NCBI GenBank assembly: GCA_951394045.1
Contig: OX595986.1
Coordinates: 2,633,534-2,697,533 of the forward strand
Length of the DNA stretch: 64,000 nt
Reading direction: 5' to 3'
Origin: Nitzschia sp. DOCU1
Lineage: Eukaryota > Bacillariophyta > Bacillariophyceae > Bacillariales > Bacillariaceae
The notes beneath the pieces are model-generated. The model was not told the origin of the DNA. It did not search any database and saw only the letters and a program-made list of their open reading frames with translations. Positions 38,670-47,084 of this stretch are shown here, one piece after another (position 1 is the first letter of the stretch; each line of letters starts with the position of its first letter). Made by a program: the position numbers and the translations under genes.

Positions 38670-41302
38670 TTATTCATCGGGTTGTTGTGTGCAGTGATCT
38701 GTCCCAGTCCATGTTGGGACAGATCACACAACAACTTGCCGTCCGTGAGCTCGATCCTACCCTTGGGGTAGGCACGCAACAACCCGCCAGTGCTCAGGAG
38801 CCTGACTGTTGAATTAGGTACGTAGAAGGCTTGCATCTCGATTGCAACGATCTTTCCGTCAGTCCCCATGAAGCACCATCTCACCGTTCCCACTCCTTGA
38901 ATTCTCAATCCCTTTGCAATGCCTTTTAAGATTAGCAAGGCTCCAGGTCGTTTGACCGCACCGACGAAGTCGTCCTTGCTGTTGGTGATGGCGTAACTCG
39001 CGCCGCTATCCCAGATAACTTGGAAACTTTCGTCATTGCCAAGCATCGCTCGAAAGGCTTCAGGATGCATCAGGGCTGTTTGGAAAAGTTCGGCGTTCTC
39101 CACGATGTTGCTGGCTGCCTGGTAGGCTGAAGGACTTGGTGGCGGCGATGGGTCACATCCACTCGCTGGACGTTGGTAAGTATAGTCGAACCCTGAGACT
39201 GGAGGTTTGAATTCATCGCTTGTTTGACTAACCGTGTCTTCTCCCTCTCGATTGAACGTGGGAGGTTCCACGACAGATTTGTAGTTCGGACGAAGACTTG
39301 GAGGCCGGCGGCGGCGGTTAGGACGGGGAGCTGGATGTCGACTTCGTTCGCGGCGTTTCGGCGTTGATGGTGTTGGCAGTGCTGCATTCTCGTTACATCC
39401 ATTCGGGTAGAGGGCGTTCCTGATGAACTCCCGAAGCCGCTCCCTCCAGATTAGCTTTCGTCGGGTGTTGAAGTGTCCGTCAGTGCGAAGTCTCGTCGGG
39501 TACTGTCGGTGGAACTTTTGGTCCCGGAACTTGGCAGGTCGACGACAATTCTTCTTCTTTTTCCAGCGCCAATAGTGTTGGGCGATGAAGCGGAGTTGAG
39601 TGCGGCGGTACAGTGGAACTGGGCTTTGGAGGATGGAGCACAAGAAAGTTCCAAAGGTGGCTCCGAACAGTCCGGCCCATAACATCGGGGCTAGGGCATA
39701 TAGCCCATAGTTCAGGAGCAAGAACAACCCTGTTGCGCCGAGCAGTCCCATCAAAGGAACTCCGAATGTTTCGAAGGAGTCTTCTAGATTGACGCACCAG
39801 GCAGCCGGATCCTCGACAAGTCCCAAGTTGGCCTCGACCTTACTAGGTGCTTCGGCACGCTTGCGGTGAGTACCTGAATGGTGGGTGGTTGACCAGCGTC
39901 GGCACTTGTCGCAGTAGAAGAACTTGGTTCCATTTTGTTCCTTCTCATAAACTTCCACACTTCCTTCAGATCGAGTCGGCTTCATTCCTTCGGGTGGCGG
40001 TGAGTACTTCCAATTCTTCTTCTTGATTTTGTCACTCTTGAATGAAACTCGTCTCTCACGCTTGCCCTGCGGTCCTTGTTCCTTCTTCGGGTCTGGACAA
40101 TCCTTGGAAAAGTGTCCTGGTTTCCCGCAATTGTAGCAATTGCCAAAGACCTTCTTGTCCTTGTCCTTCAGTGGTCCACTTCGAGAGGCGATTAGAGTAT
40201 TGAGTTGAGCGTTGGTTAGCGTCACGAGGTTGGTTCCAGGTGGTGATACCGCAGAGGCCAAGTTGGCGCCGAAGCCAGCGGGGACCTTCTTGAGATCTTT
40301 TGCGTGAGTCGCCGCGGGCCAAGTCTTGGCGAGCATTCGAATGTTGTATTCCTTTTCAGCCTTGTCAAGGATATCTTCGTAAGTAAGCCCGTGCTTCTGT
40401 ACATACTTGTCTCGGTCTTCCAAACTCATGAACTGCAGCTTCATTACCAAAGCTTCATCCAGTTTGTCCTCCAGTGGTCGCAGCTTGTGGCGGAAGCCTT
40501 CATCGCCAGCAGTCAGCAAGTTGGTGAGTATGTACTTGGTAAGTTGATGCTCGTAACTGTTCGAGATGACCAGCTGTTCACATCGTTCCTTGACGGCCTC
40601 ACTGTATTCCTCAATGTTTTCTCCGGCGTAGGACTGCGGCTTGATATCTTTGATCTCCTGCTTCAGGATGTCGTTTCGGTCCAGCGTGGCGACCAGGATC
40701 GCCTGCGTGAACCTCATCCAGAGCACCACGAATGGTTCATCCAACTTGATTCGCTTCTTGATCTTCTCTTGAAGTTTGGAGTCCAGTACATTGATCAAGG
40801 CTTCCTTACAAGCCATGTCGGAGGTACTGTCGTAAGTGTCAAACTTTCTCAGAGCGGCTTGCTTCGCCGCGGTTTCGATATCGTAGCGAGGAAAGTGTTT
40901 GAGAATGTTCAGCATGGTAAGTTGGTCGAGCGGGTCCTGAATGTAGAGCACAGAGTCGATTCCATGATCCTCACAATGCTTTTGGAACTCGCGTTGCAAG
41001 GTACGGAAGTCTTCGGGGCGTCTGTACTTGAACGTCTTCACTAACCCTTCGCATTGCTCCTTGTAGGCGATCTGATTGGATCCTACCTTGGTCGAGCGAA
41101 GTTGCTTGGGGTTAGCGAAGGTAGCATTGGGGTCGGCGAGACCACTCCAGTCGGCTTTGGGCATGCCGCCGGTCCAAGCCACGTAAGTATCCTTGGACAC
41201 TTGATGGTATCCGCCCATGATGGGCTTCTGGGGCTTCCAGGTGGTGGCGACTGTTCCCGTAGGGTTGGTCGCCTGAGGTTGGGCGTTGGGGTCGCTCGTC
41301 AT
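38492..41302 (-). CDS. Copia Gag - aspartic protease polyprotein
   Basis: 936 residues from the first ATG of the frame at 41302 (the frame is open upstream without ATG to about 41580). The first ~350 residues are the helical Gag capsid region (HFPRYDIETAAKQAALRKFD, LKQEIKDIKPQSYAGEN). A CCHC zinc knuckle CYNCGKPGHFSKDC lies at about nt 40130-40090. Next come a Cys/His motif (FFYCDKCRRWSTTHHSGTH), a strongly hydrophobic stretch (nt ~39770-39617), a very basic Arg-rich stretch, and the protease with active site VIWDSGASYAITNS near nt 39010, ending LRIQGVGTVRW...VPNSTVRLLSTGG. The frame ends at 38492 in overlap with Pol, which lies one base back (-1). Hydrophobic segments in Gag are unusual for copia. 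Confidence 0.9.
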   Translation of the reverse strand: MTSDPNAQPQATNPTGTVATTWKPQKPIMGGYHQVSKDTYVAWTGGMPKADWSGLADPNATFANPKQLRSTKVGSNQIAYKEQCEGLVKTFKYRRPEDFRTLQREFQKHCEDHGIDSVLYIQDPLDQLTMLNILKHFPRYDIETAAKQAALRKFDTYDSTSDMACKEALINVLDSKLQEKIKKRIKLDEPFVVLWMRFTQAILVATLDRNDILKQEIKDIKPQSYAGENIEEYSEAVKERCEQLVISNSYEHQLTKYILTNLLTAGDEGFRHKLRPLEDKLDEALVMKLQFMSLEDRDKYVQKHGLTYEDILDKAEKEYNIRMLAKTWPAATHAKDLKKVPAGFGANLASAVSPPGTNLVTLTNAQLNTLIASRSGPLKDKDKKVFGNCYNCGKPGHFSKDCPDPKKEQGPQGKRERRVSFKSDKIKKKNWKYSPPPEGMKPTRSEGSVEVYEKEQNGTKFFYCDKCRRWSTTHHSGTHRKRAEAPSKVEANLGLVEDPAAWCVNLEDSFETFGVPLMGLLGATGLFLLLNYGLYALAPMLWAGLFGATFGTFLCSILQSPVPLYRRTQLRFIAQHYWRWKKKKNCRRPAKFRDQKFHRQYPTRLRTDGHFNTRRKLIWRERLREFIRNALYPNGCNENAALPTPSTPKRRERSRHPAPRPNRRRRPPSLRPNYKSVVEPPTFNREGEDTVSQTSDEFKPPVSGFDYTYQRPASGCDPSPPPSPSAYQAASNIVENAELFQTALMHPEAFRAMLGNDESFQVIWDSGASYAITNSKDDFVGAVKRPGALLILKGIAKGLRIQGVGTVRWCFMGTDGKIVAIEMQAFYVPNSTVRLLSTGGLLRAYPKGRIELTDGKLLCDLSQHGLGQITAHNNPMNNLPTSTAFRNNRMPPNATYIKVVVESRHHPNVPHASSVLKYAAPSQATRPLKSRTAKEC
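39241..39256 (-). other. Internal copy of the polypurine tract
   Basis: Sense TTCAATCGAGAGGGAG is repeated exactly inside the Gag-protease frame, about 5.6 kb upstream of the terminal tract. It codes FNREGE there, so the match may serve as a second plus-strand priming site (a central polypurine tract) or may mark an old internal rearrangement. Confidence 0.45.
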
Positions 41303-41629
41303 GGCGATGGTCGGCAGAACTTCGGCTCCTGGGGATTCGATTGGTTCTTGTTCGGTTTGGTCTTCTTCGTCCGATGCGGTTCCGGCGAAGAATGTAAACG
41401 TGCGTTCAAGGATGGCTCCTGGGGAGAACCTCGAAGTGTCTGGCAATTGTTCCCCTTCGCGGTGGTTGATCAGTTCACCGCTTGTTAGAGACGTCCCAGA
41501 TCCTGCAGAACTTGGCGTGTCGCCTTGCGGTAAGTCGATACCGCGCTCCAGCTTGTAGCTGTTTGTCTTTGCTCGAGTGACTCAAGCAAGTTTCTTCTTC
41601 AGAGGAAACGTGATGCGGATTAGGCAAAC
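41303..41629. other. Retroelement leader between primer site and Gag
   Basis: About 330 bp transcribed as the 5' leader of the element. The Gag frame is open across most of it but lacks an ATG until 41302. Packaging or dimerisation signals would be expected here but cannot be recognised by eye. Confidence 0.4.
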
Positions 41630-41647
41630 GGTTTGGGCTCGTTAACC
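41630..41647 (-). other. Candidate primer binding site
   Basis: Sense-strand GGTTAACGAGCCCAAACC follows the 5' LTR with no gap, where minus-strand DNA synthesis must be primed. It does not begin TGG, as a site for a tRNA 3' end would. It partly resembles the complement of an initiator-tRNA anticodon arm (GGTTA, then GAGCCC), suggesting priming from a half-tRNA as in Drosophila copia. The tRNA is not identified. Confidence 0.5.
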
Positions 41648-42018
41648 TGTTGAGATAGTACTGAAATATACGTAGATTTTCTGTATGACAACTCGAACTT
41701 GTGTTCAAATTATAAGTCGTTATCGAGTGCTAGGATTTGCTAGATCAACCTCTTGATCTTGTTGAGTATGTTGAATGTATTAGAACCAACTCTTGCAATA
41801 GTATCTTCAACTTCATCGTCGGCTTCAATTTGTGGTAGTAATGGTAGTGGTGGTTTACAGCAAGATATCCTTCAATAGTCGAGGATCCAAAGATACGGTA
41901 GCTAGGGTCGACAAGATCCATTTCAAGATCCTCGACTCCTTTGATCTACCGAGGGATCCATAACCCGTTGATTCAATCGACCTCAGTTCATGACCGGATG
42001 ACGTAGGCAACCTCAACT
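41648..42018 (-). repeat. 5' LTR (upstream LTR of the minus-strand copia element)
   Basis: 371 bp, matching the other copy base for base as read. In the sense direction it starts AGTTGAGG and ends CTCAACA, so the usual TG start is AG here, in both copies. Close to the sense start is CCTACGTCATCC (plus strand TGACGT at 41998-42003), a core that bZIP factors recognise. Transcription of the element should start within this copy. Confidence 0.95.
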
Positions 42019-42023
42019 CGGAC
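42019..42023. repeat. Target site duplication, right copy (CGGAC)
   Basis: Five bases directly outside the right LTR, the exact partner of 33288-33292. Confidence 0.9.
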
Positions 42024-42127
42024 CAAAGATCCGCCGCCATCACAAACGTTGACAAAGATTCATCCACGCTGGGCGCGCCATATCATGATGCCAACATCAA
42101 CAACCCCTCAACTAACTCAACTCTGTG

Positions 42128-43252
42128 ATGGAGATGCTGCCTCTTGTCTCTTTATCCACCACGAGAGGACATTTGAGCGTTTTCCGAATCGAAATGATTG
42201 ATCTGCCGCGTCCTGGCAAAAATCGCCCGATTGAGCTGTGCCGCCTTGTCGCAGCCATGTTGCTGTCGATTTTCATGTCCACCTCCAAGGTGGGTTGCGC
42301 CTTTGTCGCCCCACACTTGGTGCGATCGCCTTTTTTGGCGCGTTTCGCAACGACTCGGGTTGGCTCTAGTAGTGACGAACCGTACATTTTCAACGGAACA
42401 GTGACTGTTCTAGAGTTAGGCGAGCATTACGTTGTCGTTGCAAAGCCTCCTTCGGTAGTTTGCCATCACAGTGACTGGAGTGGCTCACGGTCCAAGGATG
42501 CTGCGCCAGAGATTCCAATGCTGCAACGCACCCGGGAAGCCATTGGAGAACGAGTCAATCTGGTGCACCGGCTGGATCGTGGCGCCAGCGGCTGTTTGCT
42601 ATTGACCAAGGCGGCCTCCGATCATCATGGATTGTCCGCGACTGCAACACTTCAGGAGGCAATGGCGCAAACCACAAGTCGAAAAACCTACATTGCTCTG
42701 GTGCGAGGAGAAGGGATTCTAAACGGAACTGACTTTCGAAAACAAGGGTGGTTTACGGTGGATCGGCCGATCAAGGACGAATCGGGCAAGCTCAACAATG
42801 CGACGACCAACTTTCGATTCCTAGCAGGGCAGGACAATGGCGGAGGAACCATTGATCGTCCACGAGCGTCGTTGGTACTAGCCAGACCAGATACAGGCCG
42901 CTGGCATCAGATTCGAAGACATTTGAACGGATTATCGCATCCTATCCTGGGGGATACTACCCACGGTGACAATCGAGTCAATCGGAGCTGGCGAAACGAT
43001 CGAGGCATGCTCCCAGAGCGCACGTGTTTACATCTTGCCAAATTGGAGATTTCGCCGAATCCAGTCTGTCCACAGGGTATCACAGTGACATGCCCTTTGG
43101 CTAGAGACATGATGGCCATGTTGCAACTACATCTTCCTGACGTGTTGCGGGATGCTCAAGTGGGTCTAGCTGAAGAAGGAATCGATTTGTTTGGAGACCC
43201 ATCTACAAGTTCCGAAATTCCGGTGCAAATAGTTCTTCATGCCAAGCCATAA
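42128..43252 (+). CDS. TruC-like pseudouridine synthase, plastid-targeted
   Basis: 374 residues from the ATG at 42128; a second in-frame ATG at 42194 may be the true start, since the hydrophobic core LVAAMLLSIFMSTSKVGC lies at residues 42-59 and should be near the N-terminus. It is followed by AFVAPHLVRSPFLAR, a textbook diatom plastid junction. The enzyme domain shows YVVVAKPPSVVCHHSD, catalytic VHRLDRGASGCLLLTKA (Asp in HRLD), RPDTGRWHQIRRHLNGLSHP, and ILGDTTHGDNRVNR. The GDTTHG-xxx-NR loop is typical of TruC, which modifies U65 of tRNA in bacteria. The target is expected to be plastid tRNA. The gene was head-to-head with NDUFAF5 before the retroelement landed between them, and its stop is 46 bp from the kinesin stop. 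Confidence 0.9.
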   Translation: MEMLPLVSLSTTRGHLSVFRIEMIDLPRPGKNRPIELCRLVAAMLLSIFMSTSKVGCAFVAPHLVRSPFLARFATTRVGSSSDEPYIFNGTVTVLELGEHYVVVAKPPSVVCHHSDWSGSRSKDAAPEIPMLQRTREAIGERVNLVHRLDRGASGCLLLTKAASDHHGLSATATLQEAMAQTTSRKTYIALVRGEGILNGTDFRKQGWFTVDRPIKDESGKLNNATTNFRFLAGQDNGGGTIDRPRASLVLARPDTGRWHQIRRHLNGLSHPILGDTTHGDNRVNRSWRNDRGMLPERTCLHLAKLEISPNPVCPQGITVTCPLARDMMAMLQLHLPDVLRDAQVGLAEEGIDLFGDPSTSSEIPVQIVLHAKP

Positions 43253-43298
43253 AAAAGAAAGTTCCCTTGTAAAATTCGATAGAATTAATCGCTGCTGC

Positions 43299-46253
43299 TT
43301 ATGGCGAGGCCCCCAGGTTAAGCTCCAAAATTAACCATACCAGGAATACTGTAGCCATGAAGTATTCGTACCCACCCGTAACGAAAAAGAACAATCCGAC
43401 ATACATCGATCCTTTCAGCAACCAGTACTGCTCGACGACCACCTCTTGCTCTTGATACTCTTCCTTGATATCTCGGCGCTTCTTTTCCTTGAGTTTCGCA
43501 GACAATTGCGCATTGCGGTAGACTAGGTCGTGGATGCAAAGTCTGGCACGTTCCAGATCCTTGAAAATGCCCTCAGCCAAATCATCTGCCATCTCCAATC
43601 TAGTCTGCATAAATGAAGCTTTGGCCTCTGCCTCATTCAGCCTGTCCGTCAAGCACAGGCGATCCGTTTGTTCATCGACGACAGCAACACGCATTATAGT
43701 GATTTCTTCAGGAAGTGGTGCGTCGCGATGATATAAGCTCTGGATTGCCTTGAGCGGTCGCCCAGCTTGGTCGGGCTGCATGGTGTCCAAGTCCATGGTA
43801 TCCCACGAAACTTGATTGCCACGTCGTCCCGTGAAATTATCCACCGTTCCGAGACTCCCGAGTTTGGAATGACCGCCAGCAGTGGATCCACCCCGTAACG
43901 TGGCAGGCTTGCTCATAGCGCTGCCGAATTTCTGAGAAAGACCAGCATAACTTCTTTCGGGCCCGTCCATTTCCATTGTTTCATCTTCCGTCGGACCAGT
44001 AAGGTCATGCCGGCTGCCGCTCGCCTTGTCCTGTATCTTATAGGGGTCTGATCGGGTACTGTATTTTGAGTCGAGTCGTTCCAGAGCCGAAACGCTCTCG
44101 TCCAATCCTAGATCCTCGGAGCTTGAGTCGGTGTTTGATCTGCCCTTCATGTATCGGTTGACTGCCTTCTCGGCTTGTTTGGGGTCTGCCACAGCATCAA
44201 GCTGGAAAGCAAGTGAATTGTGAAGGTTGCTCGCGGATTCCTCACTCGATGATTCGTCGCTTTCCGGTTCGCCCACTCTGCCCTTCAAGAGCTGATCCAT
44301 ATTATGCGGGGAGTCGGGATCTTGAGGCATGACGTAGTTCCTTTGTCTGTCAGCATCGTCATCGTCCCCATAGTCTTTGCCAAGATCCAGCGGAATTTCT
44401 TGATTTGCGGGCATCACATACTGCCGCTGCAACTCTTCCGGGAGTTCCAAGGTTTTTGGCATTACGTACGTACGACCGCCCATTCCTGGCGCCTTTTCTT
44501 TCTCTGTATCCTCTGGACCCTGCTGCGGTGGCGGCATTTCTTGATTTGAAACATAATGGAATTCTCGATGACCCGGTCCCGCATCCATATCCTCGTAGCC
44601 GTAAGATTGATCATCTTCGTCATCGGTAAAACCAGAGCTGGCGGGGTCTTGCATGCCTCCAGTTTTCACCGAGATTTGCTTCGGCGTTTTGATGCGCTGA
44701 TCCTCCGGCACGCCTTGTCTCTTGTATTCTTCCAGTTGTTTCCTTGCCATATCAAGTTCGTTCTGAAGCTTCTTTATTAGAGCAGAATCATCGTTGAGTT
44801 CATTCACCTTTGGAGTCACCGTTACGAGTTTGGCCCGAGATCCAAATCTCAGCGTCGATTTCGTTTCCTCAACAAAAGCCTTCATCGCTGATGCACAGCA
44901 GATAATCGCCATTTCTGCGTTGCCCTGCAAGTGCGGTTGCAGTATTCTGGTAAGTTTTGAGTCTCGATAGTTGATATGCTTCGGACGTTTCTTTTCCGGG
45001 AGACTCAAAGCATTGATAACGTTGGAAAGAGAAAGTAAACTTTACACGTTGATATGCTCGTAAGAAACCAAAAATGTTGCATTCTCCAGTTTCGGCCATA
45101 TTTTCTCACCTTTGGTTGATTTTGGCACCCTCTTTTTGGCGCTTTCCAGAAACATTGCTCACTTTTGCGTTTTCGGATCCTGCAAGATCTACCAGGTTGA
45201 AATCCGCAAGGCGTAACACCTCGGCACCAGGACCCAGGTCCCTTTCCTGGCTTTGAACAGTGAGCCTGAAGATGGCATGGCTTCTCGATGAGTGATTATT
45301 CATGTCGGTCTTGGCAACAACCCGCTGTGAATTGCCATAAATTAAAAGTTCAAGGACATCCTCTACCGTGTGAACTTCTTTGGTCACACAATTCATTGTA
45401 ACCTCCCCAGTAGAACTCGCTCTGATCTGAATGTCGGGGGCATTGCTGGTGGCAAGTGCTGCTGTTCCCTGTGGAGTACCCTGTGAAGCTGTATCGCCGG
45501 CATCTTCTGACAGCAAGTCGCGAATACGCTCGTTGTAGACCTCGACGTATGAGACTTTGATGATGAAATCTCGAGAACTCTGAGCCCCCATCCTCGAGAA
45601 TCGAAACAAGTCTGAAACGACAAGCTGGATGATCCCCGCCTGCCCACTCTGGGCTTTACCATCGCCTTGCATTGTAAAAGTTTTCCTACGGTTCGGTACG
45701 AAATAATGTTAGCAACGCCGTGGGTAGCAATCCGAATAGTGTGGACCCAAACAGCTTCTTACCCTGTGCCCGTGTTACCGTAAGCGAAAATAGTCGCGTG
45801 TTTTCCGTTAAGAACAGTTTGGACCATTGACCGTGCAAAACTTTTATAAAGCAAAGGTGTCTTCGCGTCTTCGTCGAATACCTGGTCAAAGTGAAATACT
45901 GTTTTCCCATCAACTTTCCGTGCTGTCCCCTTCTGAACGATCGTATCCAGTGCCCCAGTCTTCTGAATATACCAAGCTCGTCGATCGCCTTTTGGTTTCT
46001 TTTTTTTGTCTGCATGTTCCTGGTCATCATCCGCAGGGGGCTTCAGGCGCACGTAAACTAAGCCGAGCAAAAACACCAACGGTAAGATAAAAGGAAAGAA
46101 ACGGGACATGGGGTTCGATAGTTACACACCTTTGATTGTCTGGCTGTCCATAAAGCTTGAGTCTACTGCAAATGCCCCGACGACAGGCTTAACAATCGAG
46201 CTTTTCTTCAACGCCGAGACAGGAGAGTGGGCTCCCGGAATAGGGGCCGTCAT
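43299..46253 (-). CDS. Kinesin with N-terminal motor and hydrophobic C-terminal anchor
   Basis: A 911-residue motor protein from four exons: 46253-46130, 46057-45763, 45685-45110 and 45039-43299 (introns 72, 77 and 70 bp). Each junction restores a kinesin motif: IK-VYVRLKPP, AYGNTGTG-KTFTM (P-loop) and GAKINQ-SLLSLSNVINALS. Other marks are VSYVEVYNERIRDLL, NNHSSRSHAIF (switch I), LVDLAGSE (switch II), and RDSKLTRILQPHLQGNA. The motor covers about residues 41-370. A weak coiled coil (LIKKLQNELDMARKQLEEYKRQ) follows, then a long acidic, low-complexity stalk. The last 45 residues contain GSMYVGLFFFVTGG and YFMATVFLVWLILEL, a hairpin or single membrane anchor. The expected job is moving a membrane cargo along microtubules. 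The subfamily cannot be fixed. Confidence 0.92.
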
Positions 46254-47084
46254 GGTAGATTTGGATTCTTCAGCAACCGAAAAATAGCAAGTGATGTTTC
46301 ATTTAAAAACCTTGGGAAGAAAAGTTTGGATCTGCTGCTTTCTTTTGCGTGCTCGTATCTCGATTGACGTTCACTCGCTTTCCAGACAACTACTCAATCA
46401 ACACGTTAGTCCCTATGGAAGATTCGGAGCGATGCCAATTGTTATCTGTTGATGATTTTACCCAAATTTGTTGGCTTGATGGCCAACAGCGGCAGAAGGG
46501 GAGAAAGACTCTTTGAGGTCATTCGGAGCGTGCGTGCGGTAAAAGACAGAACTTAGATGAAGATCAACGCAAGGACAAATTCGATCTAATAACCGGCCAT
46601 AAATTTAGGCGCCCAACAGGTTTTGTTCGACAGAATTAGCTGTCCATTTCCTGAAGTGGGCATGCTATCGTACGTGGACCTGGTACAAAATCAGTTGACA
46701 AAGGGTTTTGGGAAGAAGATTGCGCGGGTGACACAAAAACCCGAAGCCAGCGCGCCAAAACTGGACCCAATCGACCCAACGACGCAAATAGACAGACAAC
46801 AGACGACTCACTCGATCGAGCAAGACTGCTCAAAGCCGCCACATATGATACAGTGAAAGAATACACACTACTACTAGAGATCCAATTAGCAACTACAGTA
46901 CTGCACCTTGACCTTCCAAAGGATCGACCTCTTCGCTCACCTGAACGATAGTCGCCACCGAAGATAGTCTCAAAACCCAATAGACTCGTTTGAATATGTC
47001 ACCATTGGGGGATCATCAGCGCTATGCCGCTCCTACGAAGTAGAGGGATAGGGACGAAATTGCGGGTACTGTTTCTGGTTCCTA
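46254..47084. other. Intergenic, ~830 bp
   Basis: The region lies between the kinesin start and the ESF1 stop, both minus strand. It should contain the kinesin promoter and the ESF1 3' UTR. Frames at 46623-46856 (plus) and 46636-46980 (minus) overlap each other, show no domain, and are not convincing. Confidence 0.5.

Larger units (their letters stand above)
33293..42018 (-). mobile_element. Ty1/copia LTR retrotransposon, full length, young insertion
   Basis: An 8726-bp element transcribed leftwards. It has two 371-bp LTRs (33293-33663 and 41648-42018) that I read as identical, and a perfect 5-bp target duplication CGGAC (33288-33292 and 42019-42023). LTR ends form the short inverted repeat TGTTGAG/CTCAACT. 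Inside are a Gag-protease frame (41302-38492) and a Pol frame (38669-33723) ordered integrase - reverse transcriptase - RNase H, which defines the copia superfamily. Identity of the LTRs shows a recent jump. The integrase N-terminal zinc finger looks incomplete, so whether this copy can still move is uncertain. Diatom copia elements are known as CoDi; I assign it only to that general kind. Confidence 0.95.

Noticed and set aside
40304..41044. Plus-strand 246-residue frame antisense to Gag
   Set aside because: Opposite to the helical Gag region; no domain, explained by codon bias of the sense strand.
45759..46109. Apparent N-terminal membrane segment of the kinesin (MSRFFPFILPLVFLLG)
   Set aside because: That stretch is intron 1 (46058-46129) read through; splicing joins the true first exon (46130-46253) directly to VYVRLKPP.
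46623..46980. Overlapping frames between the kinesin and ESF1 genes
   Set aside because: Both strands are open over the same region, with low-complexity composition and no domain; most likely untranslated or promoter sequence.
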